The notes under the pieces are model-generated. The model saw only the letters and a list, made by a program, of their open reading frames with translations, searched no databases and had not been told where the DNA came from. The position numbers and the translations under genes were made by a program. 52,155 bases of DNA from Pleurotus ostreatus/Saccharomyces cerevisiae fusant (taxonomy: Eukaryota; Opisthokonta), in NCBI GenBank assembly GCA_024196135.1, contig JAMQCK010000137.1:1-52155 (forward strand), read 5' to 3'. This document shows, piece by piece, positions 34,401 through 45,318 of this stretch (the stretch's first letter is position 1; each line of letters opens with the position of its first letter).

Positions 34401-36985
34401 CCCGTCCTGAGTATTTGCGCCGAGTCGGAGGTCTGCTAGAGAGGGTCGTCTCTTGACAAAAGTGAAGGTCTTCTTGACGGGTGACGGTGAGGGCTGACGA
34501 GCAACGAAGGGAATGCGCGAGGACAGGCCACTAGTGAAGGCCGTGGCTGCCGTATCGAGGTCATTCAACGTATCCAATAACTGCGCTCTGGACTCAGCGA
34601 TGTCGTCGCCGAGCAGTTCGCCAGATAGAACGTGGTTGGCAGCGCTCTGATAGCGCATCCGAATATCTTCGGCGCGTACGTGCAGGTCGTTGAACTCGTC
34701 GCGAACCGAGGCCATGACAGTGCTCTGCTTCTGGATGCCCTCGAGCAGCGAGGTCATGGTTTCTAACTGGGCAGACAGAGTCTTCAGCGTGGACAAGCTG
34801 CTGGTCAGCCATTGCTGCATTGGCTCTTCCAAAGTCGCGTTGAGCTGCGCGAGTGGTGCCTCGATCTGCTGGCTGCGAGTAACGACGAGCTCCTGCAAGT
34901 GCCGCCTGACGTCCGCCGGTTGCACATCTTGCAGAGGTGTCGACGAAGGGCTCTCGGGAGTGGGCAAGCTGTTACCGCCGCGAGACTCCTGGCGCCACTT
35001 GTACTTCTCCATCGACTCCTCAATCCGATGCCGTTGTTGCTCCAATTGGCGCAAATGCTCCTCCATGAGGCTCTTGATCCTCCTCGCCTCGCGAAGGCGT
35101 GCAACGCGCGCCGTGACGGACTTGCGTACCTCGTCTGCGCGAGCGCGCTCCTCTGCCAGCTTCTGCACATTGGCCGCCGCCTCCTGGCGGAAGGTCGCGT
35201 CGACGCCGGGCTTGTCGGCGTTCAGCAACGTCGCGTGGGAGCCCTGGATTGTGGCGGATGTCGCGGCTGATGCCTTCTCGAGCTCTTCCAGCACGGATGG
35301 AAGGAGTGTGAGGTAAGCAGCGTGCCGGGTAGGCTCGAGGCAAGCTTCCGATGAAAGATCTGGCGCGCTGCCGTCCGTCGAAGCTCCCGTAAAGCCGTTC
35401 TCCAAGCGGTCGATGATGGATCCGAAAGTGCCCGACAGATCTGAGCAGGACTTATTGAGCTCTTCGACTGCTTGCACTGCGCTCCAGCCTTCCCTGTACT
35501 CCTTCGCAAGCTCAGCTACTTGCTGCACAATGTCAGTCGTCGAGTTGATTTCAGCTTCAAGAGCGTATGCAATTGACGCGTTCGCCTCGTCCTGGTCGGG
35601 AAAGAGCGGATGACTGGGTCGCGGAAAAGAGCTAGTAGGCGCAGTAGGTCGACCCCTGTAAGCCATCCGCCGCAAAAGCTCATTTGAGCGCGTCGTGAAC
35701 GTTTTGCTCTGAGCCTGCGTCGGATGCTGCATCTTTGCAGTCTCAATCTCCTCGAGTAGGGTCTGCGCCCCGTAGAGATCCTTCATCGTTTCGACGTAAG
35801 TTTCGTCAGACCTAGGGTCGATGAGCTTAACGGTGGACTACAAAGAACGACAATAGATTGACAGTACTTTCTCCATTGCATGACTACGTCCATGGCGAAC
35901 TTGCCTACATCTTCCAACTCCGTTATTGCCCGTTCCTCAAGTCGGTCCTGCTCATCGAGGAGTTCTTCGGGTACTGGTCTTCTACTCATGTCGATGAGCT
36001 TGTCCAGGACCTTGCCGGCGGCAGCCACTCGTCCATGACGTAGAGCCGTTATTCGGCCAGTGAATTGAGCGGCCTCGCGATTGAGGTGTTCTACTTGCTT
36101 GAAACGAGTAACTCTTGATAGTTTCGAGATGGACTGGGAGTTTGATAATGTTGATGACGCGATGGAGGTGATGGAATTGCGGCGAGGGATTGCTGGCGAG
36201 CTGAGTGGGGAAGGAGTGTTGGTCTCGGCAGCTTGCATAGTATCGTAGACGGATGCCGACCAGCGAGCACGAGCCTCGAGAAAGTTTGCAAGGTCCTCGA
36301 TTATCTGCCGCCGCTCTTTCCACGAGGCAGACCGGTGTTCCTCCCATGTTAGCCTGACGCCGAGCAGGTCGAGCGAGTCGGAGCGATCGCGGAGGAGGTG
36401 GAGTAGCTTGTCCAAAGCATAAATAGTCGTGAGCGTAAGTTCAATGAGGTCGGTGTCTTGAGGCGAAAGGTTTCGTTGGGTCGCGGCTGTCAGGAAGTAA
36501 GCATCCGGGCGCCACGCATCAGGCTGGACACGCACCTTTGGTCAGCTTCCTGAGTTTCTGGAGCTCTCCCCTATCAAAGATCTCGGTCTCCTTCTCGATA
36601 TGATCGTGTTCGGTCACCCATTCCTGCAGCTGCGCGCGCGTTGGGAGGCCGGGTACTTCCTCTGCGGAGGCCCGAATAGCGTCCAGGCCGACGAAGACGT
36701 CGATCGAAGGAAGCTGCTCGAGAAACTGAGGAAGTATACATCAGATTGTGCGCTTGACCATCCGCACAAAGCACGCCTCACCTTGGTCTTCTCCTCGATC
36801 CACGCCTTCTTCACGCTGAAGGATTGTAATTCGATGACTTCATGGGATTCCAGCGCCTGCTCTTCTCCATCCACAGCCTGCTGTGGTCTGTCGCCTGCGG
36901 CTGCCGCATCTCCTGGGGGCGGTGGCAGCTGCTCAGGGCGCGCAGCAGGCTCTCCGGACGGGGAGGGAATCTCGGGCTGTGACAT
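31413..36985 (-). CDS. GAS2/GAR-domain microtubule-associated coiled-coil protein
   Basis: A large cytoskeletal linker. Six exons (36985-36782, 36725-36536, 36486-35868, 35811-33392, 33341-31886, 31827-31413) give 1767 residues. The N-terminal third is helical, with spectrin-like spacing. About residues 1000-1130 form a highly charged coiled coil rich in Glu, Arg and Ala. A Ser/Arg-rich basic segment precedes the GAR domain at about 1555-1640 (KLDVAVGEVVNKLPVGINVE, then GKYWIGDQEPKLCFCRILRS). A Ser/Pro tail ends NRNSVWRP. A canonical SxIP motif, SSRIPFVARQPSPSPVKK, lies near residue 770 in a basic Ser/Pro context, which predicts binding to the EB1-family plus-end protein. GAR domains bind microtubules. 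Animal relatives are GAS2 and spectraplakins. A Kar9-like role in spindle positioning is an inference only. Intron 3 uses an unusual GTACTG donor. Confidence 0.9.
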
Positions 36986-37257
36986 CTAGGGTGACAAGGG
37001 GGAACAGGGGACGTGGTCGTGGATGGGGAAGACGTCGGCTAAGATATATGAAAGCGGCGGCAGCACTGCATAATCCTTTGACTCCCAATGTGAGGCAAAG
37101 GCGCGACGACGCGGCGACGACAACGTGTGAGCTAGGGCGCTTGCACGCTGTCACCCGATCTTTCGTCACTATTAGCGTGACGGTCACCGCACAGTCACAG
37201 GCAGTTCAACTTCAATTGAGCAGCAACGGACGCTATGCCGACCGCCGCTCTCCGAAG
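36986..37257. promoter_or_regulatory. Upstream region of the GAR-domain gene
   Basis: 272 bp between the start of the GAR gene and the hAT element. The last 8 bp (37250-37257, CTCCGAAG) are the left target-site duplicate. The element therefore inserted within the probable promoter region of this gene. Confidence 0.5.
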
Positions 37258-37266
37258 TAGAGTTCG

Positions 37267-37337
37267 GTAAGTAACTACGATGTTAATAACATATGTATAA
37301 AACACGTGTAAGTAACATGTTAAAAACTGTTACTTAC
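37267..37337. repeat. Left subterminal repeat cluster of the hAT element
   Basis: Contains GTAAGTAAC twice (37267, about 37307), its complement GTTACTTAC at 37329, and GTTAATAAC at 37282. The right end carries the same words in mixed orientation. Confidence 0.8.
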
Positions 37338-37997
37338 TCGAGCGCCCGGAGGGCTATGTTAAGAATTGTTAACAACTTCCCAATGACGTAGGTCGTCGAC
37401 CAGTACCAAAGGATTGCGAAAGATGAAAGCAGAACCGTACAGGGGTCGCGTTGGCCCCGTCGGAATCCGAACTGTGACTAATGTGTGACAGGTCATCGGC
37501 AACTCCCGCGGTCGACTGTCCCATCGACTTTCAAAACGTTCGGCGACTCGGTAACACGCACGAATGACAGCGTGCATATAAGGAAGGCTATACGACCTCA
37601 CAAGTAGGGACTTACTGAGCTCCCCTTCCTCGTTTTGCCGCTTCTCATCAACCTACGACTTGTGGGTCCAGGTGTGAGCGCGTATTACTGCCGGGACATC
37701 TCTGCGCGTCGATCTCCACGACGCGGGGAGATCCCTTCGAGCCTTCTTCAAAGCAATTGGGTCTGTCCGCAATACATTGCTGGTGCATCACACTCTTCCA
37801 TCACTGGCACTGTGCTTCAGTTCAAGTTGATCATTGTTCCCAGCGCCCTGTTGTGCATCAGAGAATTCCAGCACCATTGGTGGCATTACATGGCCCTAAG
37901 AACAATCTTTGCTGCTCATGGTGCAGGTTTTATAGATCCTGACACCCATCACGGCTATATACATTGTAACACACCAGTTTCTTACATGTAACTTCCT

Positions 37998-38064
37998 GTT
38001 ATTAACATGGGAGTTATTAACATCGTTACTTACAGCTGTAAGTAACTAGTTACATGTTACTTAC
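37998..38064. repeat. Right subterminal repeat cluster of the hAT element
   Basis: Contains GTTATTAAC twice (37998, 38013), GTTACTTAC twice (38025, 38056) and GTAAGTAAC once (38038). It mirrors the left cluster in inverted layout. Confidence 0.8.
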
Positions 38065-38262
38065 ATACATCGGCCCCAAGGAGTTTTATACCGAACTCTA
38101 CTCCGAAGTCAACGCCCGCTCCGGGCCCTTGCTCAATTGCGGTGTTGCCGCCGGATCCAAGTTCAAGCCTTCACGAGCGGAATGGGATGCATTCATTCAA
38201 TACTGTAGAGAAGTACGTCGCGAGCGAAGGGTACGAAGGAAAGGATACAAACGCAGCTATCA

Positions 38263-39028
38263 TCAATCCGGTCGTGCAGAGCGAGACTTCTTCAGCTGAC
38301 TCCGATACATCTTCTCCCTCTTTTGGCGCTCCTTGTTGGCGCGCTCCAGTGCCTTGACTCGCTGTTTCTGCTCGGGACTCGCCTCGTTGCGAATATCTGC
38401 AGAAGAGGCAGTCTCTATGACATTGTGCAGCTGGAGGAATATCAGCGATCCTCGCCACACAGATGGTGGGTAAGTTGTGTCTCACCTTTCTGAGGCATTC
38501 CTCAATATTCTGCGCCTGCGACCTGTGTGCCGTCGAAGTAAGGAGGATAGAGTCGGTAGCTCGTACATAGTGGGGCTTATAGGTGTCAGCATAGGTTGAG
38601 AGTCTGGATAGAAGTATGCTCACCGATTCTCTCAAACGAGCGCAAGCCCACTGCGGGATCCACGAAGAAGTGACACTACACCGAAGTGTCGCTTTCGTGT
38701 TCACCTTGTTCACGTTCTGCCCTAGACGCAGAGTATCAGACCAGGTGCTTAGCAGAGGCACGCAGAATCAAGTACCGCCAGGCCCCGAGCTCCTGGAGAA
38801 AGTGATGTCGACCAAGTTCCGTGGAATCTCAACAGATTTGAACTCCTGGACCCAGCGCTTCGCATCGTTCATCTGCTCCTGTTCGACCAAAGCCTTATGC
38901 GGAGGTGGCTTCGCTAGACTAGATGCCAGTCTGAAGGTGTACGGAGTCCAAGCTGGTCGCAAAGTCCATGCCGTTCGTAAACAGCCAGTCGCATGAAGTC
39001 GAACATGGTGGCGGAAGAGAAGTGACAT
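38263..39028 (-). CDS. ICT1-type mitochondrial GGQ peptidyl-tRNA hydrolase
   Basis: A codon-independent release factor family member that hydrolyses peptidyl-tRNA on stalled mitochondrial ribosomes (ICT1/mL62, yeast Pth4). Four exons, 39028-38776, 38721-38624, 38575-38486 and 38430-38263, give 202 residues. The N-terminus MSLLFRHHVRLHATGCLRTA is a mitochondrial targeting sequence. The catalytic motif is FSRSSGPGGQNVNKVNTKA, with GGQ created exactly across intron 1. A basic Lys/Arg-rich C-terminal helix follows (KERQKREKMYRSQLKKSRSA), as needed to enter the empty mRNA channel. There is no codon-recognition domain, which excludes a canonical RF1. It is divergent from HIS2 with 119 bp between starts. 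The hAT element ends 162 bp beyond its stop. Confidence 0.93.
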
Positions 39029-39147
39029 CCCCGGCAGGCGCCGGGCCGGTGCGAGTGGCGATATCCCATCATCGCGTCGATCGCCGCGGACTTGGACTCA
39101 GTTGTATTCCACCACTCGTTGGACGTTCCCCTCATCACCAGCCCCTC

Positions 39148-40166
39148 ATGCCTTTCAGCCACCACTCGCACTCGGGGCAGTTCTGTAAGCATGCGAAGGG
39201 GACGCTCGAGGAGGTCGTCCAGGAGGCCATACGGCAGAAGTTCCAGCTCTTCTGCCTCACGGAGCACGTCCCGCGATACCGGGAGGAGGACCTCTACCCC
39301 GAGGAGGTGAAGGCGCATGTTCACAGTGTACACTACGTTAGGGCTCACACTATATCTGTCTAGCAAGGCACCTCCCTGCACGATCTCGCCTCGCAATTTC
39401 AGGCCTTCTTAAAGGAAGCCCACCGCCTCAAGAAGCTCTACGCGCCTCAAATCACCCTCCTCGTTGGGCTCGAGACAGAGTACATCACCGACATCGACCT
39501 CGCAAAGATCGAAGATCTACTACGCGAGCGCCCTAGAGAAATCGAGCTCCTCGTCGGCTCCGTCCACCACGTCAACTCCATACCCATCGACTTCGACAAG
39601 GACACCTTCGAGGGCGCGCTCAGCGGCTTTGACTCATCCAAGGAATTCCTCCACTCGTATCTGGACTCGCAATACGAAGTGATGCAACGACTGAAGCCAG
39701 AAGTCATCGGCCACTTCGACCTGTGCCGCCTCTACACGCCCAGTTTGAGGCTGGACGAGCACGAGAGCGTCTGGGGGCGGGTGCAACGGAACATAAAGTT
39801 CGGTATAGGGTACGGCGCGCTGTTCGAGATCAATGCGGCGGCATTCAGGAAGGGATGGAGCACTGCGTACCCTGGGAGGGAAGTTCTGCAGGTGAGCATG
39901 ATCGGTTCAGGGGATTGACTTTCGTCAAAGAGCTTGCGCAGTATATCCTTGCGAACAAGGGTCGCATAACGTTGTCAGACGACAGCCATGGACCGCAAGC
40001 AGTGGGTCTGAACTATACGAAGATGAAGAAGTACCTTCGAGCGAATGGGGTAAAGGACGTCTGGCGTCTACGACCGTCAAGTTCGCCGAATGCGGCGGGG
40101 CGGCACGTAGAGGCTGTTTTGGTGGACAATGTCTTCGACAATCCATTCTGGGTGGGCCGAGAATGA
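39148..40166 (+). CDS. HIS2: Histidinol-phosphatase (PHP family)
   Basis: Converts L-histidinol phosphate to L-histidinol in histidine synthesis. Three exons, 39148-39306, 39364-39891 and 39942-40166, give 303 residues. PHP metal-binding motifs in order: MPFSHHSHSGQFC (HxH), CLTEHVPR, LLVGLETEY, LLVGSVHHVNSIPIDF, VIGHFDLCRLY and LSDDSHGPQAVGLNY. All expected metal-ligand His and Asp residues are present. Intron 2 (50 nt, GTGAGC to GCGCAG) was chosen because it restores REVLQ to YILANKG in phase. It is convergent with uS11m, with 138 bp between stops. Confidence 0.94.
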
Positions 40167-40304
40167 AGGGCGGACGATTTAGAGCAGGCATCGTAGAGCA
40201 GGAGGCAGCGCACTGCGCCAACGACGATCAATAGCAATGTAGCATAGGCAGCGCACCATGCTGTGAAGTACTCTACCAAGACAAGACAACAGGGAATAAC
40301 CCCT

Positions 40305-41004
40305 CTAGACCCTCGGCTTCTTCCCTCTGGTACCACCAATCTTGAGGGGCGTGCTGTCGATCACGTACTTGATGTGTGGCCGAATCTTCTCCCCCTCTGC
40401 GGTGAGGAAGGCCGTCTGCACGGCTTGCCTGCCCTTGCCGAAGCCCGCGAGGTTCAGCTCGATGTGGATGCCCGAGTGACCCTGAGATTGGGCTTTCTCG
40501 ATGAGGTCCTGAGTGATTCGAAAGTCTGTTGGCACAAGACCCATACGCCAAGACGTACAAACGCACCTCCATCATCTTGAACGACTGCACCGCACACTGG
40601 TACCCCGCCTCATACGTTTTCCTCCCCGAGCGCTTGAACCCAACACTCCCACCCGTCCACGACCCGATCGGCTCGCCGTTCTCGCGCGTGAGGGTCACGA
40701 TCGTATTCCGGAAGCTGCGACAGTGCAGGATGTACCGCGGCATCCTCACTTCGGGCGTCGCAGCCGCCGCCGGTTTGCCTGTGGTCCCCACATGCCTCCC
40801 CCGCCCGCCAGCAGAGTTCAGACTCGCGAATAGCTGGTCGTATTCTTTAGGGATGGTGCCCTGAGTCGCGGGTGCGGTGGAGGTCGAAGGGGAAGAGGTG
40901 GTGGCGGTCCCAGTCAAGGGCGCGGCTGTCGCCTGCTGCGCGCGGCATGCCGTGGTGTGCAGGGAGAGGCGGAGCGTCTGTAGCGGGCGGGCGGCGCGTA
41001 ACAT
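40305..41004 (-). CDS. MRPS18: Mitochondrial small-subunit ribosomal protein uS11m
   Basis: A component of the mitochondrial ribosomal platform near the mRNA exit. Two exons, 41004-40567 and 40508-40305, give 213 residues. The N-terminus MLRAARPLQTLRLSLHTTAC is a targeting sequence, followed by a variable Thr/Ser/Ala linker. The uS11 core starts at RYILHCRSFRNTIVTLTREN and continues SWTGGSVGFKRSGRKTYEAG, then LNLAGFGKGRQAVQTAF. It ends IDSTPLKIGGTRGKKPRV, the usual uS11 C-terminus. The exon junction MMED-LIEKA is in phase. It is divergent from QCR9, with starts 136 bp apart. Confidence 0.94.
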
Positions 41005-41140
41005 GGCGGCGTCCAGGAAGGGCGAGCGTGTCACGTGCTGGCAAATGGGCGCCCGCGGTAAACAAATGGACACAACGGGCCCGGGCCCGATCCCGAGACT
41101 CTCCTTCCTCACCGACTCCGCCTCCCCGCTGCCTGCAATC
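41005..41140. promoter_or_regulatory. Compact divergent promoter, uS11m / QCR9
   Basis: 136 bp separate the starts of two nuclear genes for mitochondrial proteins, so both 5' UTRs and any shared control elements must fit here. It contains GC-rich words (GGGCCCGGGCCC near 41079), but no factor site can be named. Confidence 0.55.
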
Positions 41141-41491
41141 ATGAGCGTGAGTGTGCTGTGGGGCACGGTGTGAAGGGACATGCTGAAGGACGCCTGTAGC
41201 TCTCGACCTCAGTCTACAACGTGTTCTTCAAGCGCAACAGTACGCATTGAATGCGGTTCACCCTCGATCCGCACTGAACTAAACTCCCCTCCCTTCTACC
41301 AGGCGTCTTCGCGTCCACGGTCTTCGCCGGCGCGTTCTTCTTCGGCGTTGGCTTCGATTCGCTCGTCCAGTCGACCTATGACAAGTGGAATGCAGGGGTG
41401 CGTGATCATGGTTTTGCAGCAGTGCAACCGCTAACTCCCTTCGCAGAAGCAGTGGAAGGACATCCGTCACAAATACGTTGAGGAGGAGTAG
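41141..41491 (+). CDS. QCR9: Cytochrome bc1 complex subunit 9
   Basis: A small single-helix subunit of respiratory complex III. Four exons, 41141-41146, 41200-41239, 41303-41397 and 41447-41491, give 61 residues; yeast Qcr9 has 66. The product reads MSLSTSVYNVFFKRNSVF, then a membrane helix ASTVFAGAFFFGVGFDSLV, then the family-specific KQWKDIRHKY. The first coding exon is only 6 nt (Met-Ser). All junctions are in phase and the stop is TAG. It is convergent with the riboflavin kinase gene, with 168 bp between stops. Confidence 0.93.
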
Positions 41492-41659
41492 ACAGCTTCC
41501 GAGCGACCTATAGACCTTCCTTCACACCTGCATCGACGCACAGTCGTCCCCACACGCCGCCCGGAGTGGTGCCGCTGGCCTTGCAAAATCACATTGATCT
41601 AAATTCCGTTGCGAGCCTCTACACGTCCTCAACATCCTCTCACAAATGTCTTCAAGGGG

Positions 41660-42515
41660 TTATGCGTCTACGGGAGCGAAGAACTCAGTGCCGTCAGGAC
41701 CCTTCCTGAAGTTCTCCCAACGCCACGCGGGTCTGTCTAGCGAATGAATGGCGACCTGTTTGTCCGTCTCGATGTCTGCTATCAGTAATTCTGATCACGA
41801 ACTTCAGTAGGATGTATGTAGATTCTGAGTGCAGACGCACCTTTTGAGACGTAGTCCAGCTCTGGTCTGATGTATCCGAGTACCACGGCTCGCATCTCGT
41901 AACCGTAGAAGTCGCTGGGGAAGTCGTGCATGATGTGGATCTCCTACCAGCGTTGTCAGCACTCGTGCACCGGTCACAGTGGAGGAGCCGATACTGACGC
42001 AGGTCAACTTCTCGTTCTTGTAGTATGGGTTCCATCCCATGCTCATGGCCATAGGTAGCACCTGTCTGTCTTCCTTCCGCCACGACGATGAGGCCTCGGC
42101 GGGTGGGATCACTTGGGCGTAGCCGAAGTATACACCCGGCTTCGCGACTGTGCTCAATGGTGTGATGGACTCGTCCGGTAGGTTTGCTGTACTCTCAATC
42201 AGCAGCAGGATGGGGAAGGGTCTGTCACCACACACCTGTTGGACACCCCAGGTCCTTCCCCCCACGCCCAAAGCCCCGCTGCACCGGGCCCTTGATGTGT
42301 ATGGGGAAGTACCCCTCCGGCCCCGTATCCTTCCCCACAATCTTCGCTCTCGAAGATCGGAAGCTCTCTGTCGATACCTTCGCCGCAGGATGTGACGGGG
42401 CAGCCTGCAACTGCGCCGCCGTCGGTGTCGCGGCGCCCGAGGCCGGGACAGACGATCCTGGTGTCAAGAGGCTTTGCTTGTTTGTATCTGGTGCGGGGGC
42501 AGCCATATCGGACAT
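41660..42515 (-). CDS. FMN1: Riboflavin kinase
   Basis: Phosphorylates riboflavin to FMN with ATP. Four exons, 42515-42236, 42186-41999, 41943-41841 and 41775-41660, give 228 residues. A disordered N-terminal extension of about 65 residues precedes the kinase core. Core motifs: IKGPVQRGFGRGGKDLGCPT joined to ANLP (the PTAN nucleotide/metal site), GVYFGYAQV, MSMGWNPYYKNEKLT, then EIHIMHDF with the catalytic Glu, and FYGYEMRAVVLGYIRPELDY. The PTAN motif and the catalytic Glu are each completed at an exon junction. It is divergent from the Myb gene, with 174 bp between starts. Confidence 0.94.
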
Positions 42516-42689
42516 ATGAATGCGAGATGGAGGTTAGGATTGAGTGTAGTTATCGCGGCGGTGGCTAACAAGCGCCCATCTAAGCCTTATCCTGATGAGT
42601 CGATGGGGCTGACAACGATGACAGGGAACCCCGGCCCGGAATGCCGGACATTGTCGCCGTGCTTGGACAAGCGCGCCTTGCTCACGACC

Positions 42690-45318
42690 ATGGAGGCCGA
42701 ACATGCGACGACTTCATCTCAGCCTCCTGTCCTGCTACTCAGAGACCCTCAGGACATCGGAGATCATGGGAGCATACCCGGCACCGCGGACAGACCTTCG
42801 ACAGCTGAGCTAGTCGAGCGCGCGATCGCCTCAAATCACGCACAGAAGGAAGCTGTAGCAGCCCAACTCGATCGGTTGTACAGCGAGTTGGAGCAGCTGA
42901 CGGATGCATTGGTATGTAACTCGACTCTCGGCCATCACTTGTAACTAACACGAGCATAGGCCTCAGTAGAGTCGCAAGACATTGCTGATGCAATACCCGA
43001 GGAAGTCGAACCTGTAACATGCGTGAAAGCACCAGGTGCTGCTCGTCCTTCGATGTATTTCCAACAGAATGAGTTCACGAAGAAGGTGTGTGGTTTTGCA
43101 TAGTGATCTTGCGAAAGCTCACTCACTAAGTAAATGGCAGGATTCACCCTTCGCAGCAGACGCTGGCGAGCGCAACCTATACTTGTCTTTGATCACACCC
43201 AACAGTCGTGCGTATATTAATCGCTGAAAGAGATGTTTCGGCTGACGTCACTGAAGTCAGCAAGCGAGAGATGGACCTCTTGATGAAAGAAGTTGCACGA
43301 GATTGGGACCGAGTGCGCGCCAAGGATGCAAAGTATGGTCATTGTCGCTCATTTCGAACCTCAAGCTGACCCTCTGTAGCAACATTCAAGGTGCCAAGTC
43401 GCCCGTCGACAACGATGCTGCCCTCAGCTTGCTAGACTGGACGGGCATAACGGAGAAGTTCAACTCCAGCAACAACCAGGCGCAGAAGCGCAAGCAGGAG
43501 GAGCTTCGCTTCTCCTATATCGCTTCAGCGAAGTACAGTAACAAGTCGGCGTGGAGTGCGAAGGAGAAGGCAAAATTGCATCAACTTATCGAGGGGTATA
43601 GGGCGCGGAACGAGGCGGTGGACTGGGCCAAGGTGTCCGATGAGCTTGGGGTAAGTCAACGTCCGAAGTGAACCTTGGTTCCAGCTAAGTAGTTTCGATG
43701 ACAGACACATCGGCTACCCATGGACTGCATGCGGGCCGCGCAACCAAGGCAGCAGTTCCAATGGACCCCCGACAAGGATCAGCTTCTACAACAGAACGTT
43801 TTGCGCTGGGGTGACGATAACTGGTCCACAGTCGCCTTCCACACCTCCCCCCACCTCAACGCCACCCAGGCCGCCACCCGCTACAACCGCCTCAACCAGA
43901 AGAGCGGCCGCTGGTCCCCTACCGAGGACAAGCGCCTCCGCGAGGCCCACCGCCTGTTCGAGGGCGCGTACATGCAGATCGCGACGTACCTGGAGGGCCG
44001 GACGAATGAGCAATGTAGGGACCATTGGAATGATATTAAGGATAATCCGAAGAAGAGGAAGAAGAGGGCGGGGGAGGGGGCAAGTCAGGGGGGGTCGGCG
44101 TGTGGGACGCGGGGGCCGACGGGTGGGACGCCAGGGTTGACGAGCGGTACACCAGGTCCGACGAATGGACCGCCGGCGCCGGCGGATGGGGCGGGTGGTG
44201 CGGCGACCGACGAGAGGCGGCCAGCTAAGAGGAGGAAGACGACTGCGGCTGCGAAAGCGCCTGTGCCGGAAGTGCCTCCGCCTTCATCTCTGCCAGCCGT
44301 CGACTTGATTGACCCATCTCTGCGAGCTTTGATTCCTGATGCATCGATAGCATCGTCCTCTTCAGTCCCTGCAGCGAACGTCGGAGCGGCAGCTTCAGGC
44401 GAACGTACAGGAAGCCCGTCAACTCAGGGCCCGGAGACTACAACACCAGCCGAGCCAGCACCCGAACCCAAACCCAAACGACCTCGGGGGCGCCCGCGCA
44501 AACTGCCTCCGCCTCCACCCGTCGAGGCTATGAATGCGCATATCACCACCGCCGTCACCACTAGGTCGTCTGCCTCGCAGCCTACAGCATCCACAACCCA
44601 GCCCACAGCATCTACCTCCCAGCCTCTGGCGTCCACCTCCAATCCGCCTGCACCATCTATATCGCAGCCCGTAGTGCCCGCTTCTCATATTACGACTGCC
44701 CAGCCATCTACATCCTCACAGCCTCAGTCATCAAATGCAGACAACGAAGAGAAACAGGCTGCCGCCTCTGCAGACGCTCATACGCCGCGTGGTCGAGGTA
44801 GAGGTCGTGGACGGGGTCGTGGCCGTGGGCGGGGTCGGGGCAGAGGTCGCGGTGGGGCTGCTCGGGCTGCCTCGCCAGTCCATGTCAGCGAAAGCGAGGA
44901 CAATGCTGGACCCCCTGGCGTGCACGGTGAATCAGCGGCTGGCGAACTGCCAACTGCGCAAGCACCTCCAGAGGCCCCCAGGCGAAGTGGGCGCGCGCGA
45001 AAAGCTGTATCTTATGCATTCGTCGCCGAAGAGGAAGAGGAGTCGGAAGAGGAGGTGCAGGCGCCCGTCAGGAAGCAACCACCTGTGGATGAGCAACGGC
45101 CAGTGAAGGAGCCTCCGAAGGGACGAGGGCGGAAGAGAAAGGTCGATGGCGCAGCAACGCAACGAACTTCGAGCTCACTAGCGCAAGAGGCCTCAGGCGC
45201 AGCGGCGCAAGAGGGCTCGGGCTCGGCGCAGGTGGAGGGTGACCCGACGCCCCCTGAAGCTGCCGCGCAAACACCCGTCAGCAGGAGCGGGATGAGCATT
45301 GCATCTCTGCTCAACTGA
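42690..45318 (+). CDS. Myb/SANT-repeat DNA-binding protein with AT-hook and GR-rich tail
   Basis: Six exons, 42690-42911, 42960-43085, 43141-43207, 43257-43332, 43380-43650 and 43705-45318, give 791 residues. Three Myb-like repeats lie near residues 105-150 (SAWSAKEKAKLHQLIEGYRA), 155-205 (FQWTPDKDQLLQQNVLRWGD) and 208-252 (GRWSPTEDKRLREAHRLFEG). An AT-hook RPRGRPRKLP lies near 398, and a pure GR-repeat follows near 505-520. The rest is disordered Ser/Thr/Pro/Ala. The arrangement and the HRLPMDC word resemble the SNAPC4/Myb-like snRNA-activating family, but a general Myb transcription factor is equally possible. The exon 3/4 junction has two near-equivalent choices, changing one or two residues. 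Confidence 0.85.

Larger units (their letters stand above)
37258..38100. mobile_element. Non-autonomous hAT-type DNA transposon, 843 bp
   Basis: The ends are perfect 12-bp inverted repeats, TAGAGTTCGGTA at 37258-37269 and TACCGAACTCTA at 38089-38100. They are flanked by an exact 8-bp duplication CTCCGAAG at 37250-37257 and 38101-38108. Eight-bp duplications and short TAGAG-type termini are hallmarks of the hAT superfamily. Both subterminal zones carry several copies of GTAAGTAAC or its complement (37267, 37307, 37329, 38025, 38038, 38056) and of GTTAATAAC/GTTATTAAC. This is typical of transposase-binding subterminal repeats. No hAT transposase or BED-finger sequence is visible in any frame, so mobilisation would need a transposase in trans. 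Confidence 0.88.

Noticed and set aside
35814..35870. Alternative acceptor at TTTGTAG (near 35840) in intron 3 of the GAR gene
   Set aside because: It puts the next exon out of frame with an early stop. The acceptor at 35812 joins QWRK to SDETYVE in phase.
37635..37991. Open frame of 118 codons inside the hAT element
   Set aside because: No ATG-linked protein character, no transposase motif and no splice context. Probably chance.
44790..44860. Short tandem GC-rich repeat that could suggest a structured array
   Set aside because: It encodes the GR-repeat of the Myb/AT-hook protein in frame. There are no spacers, so it is not CRISPR-like.
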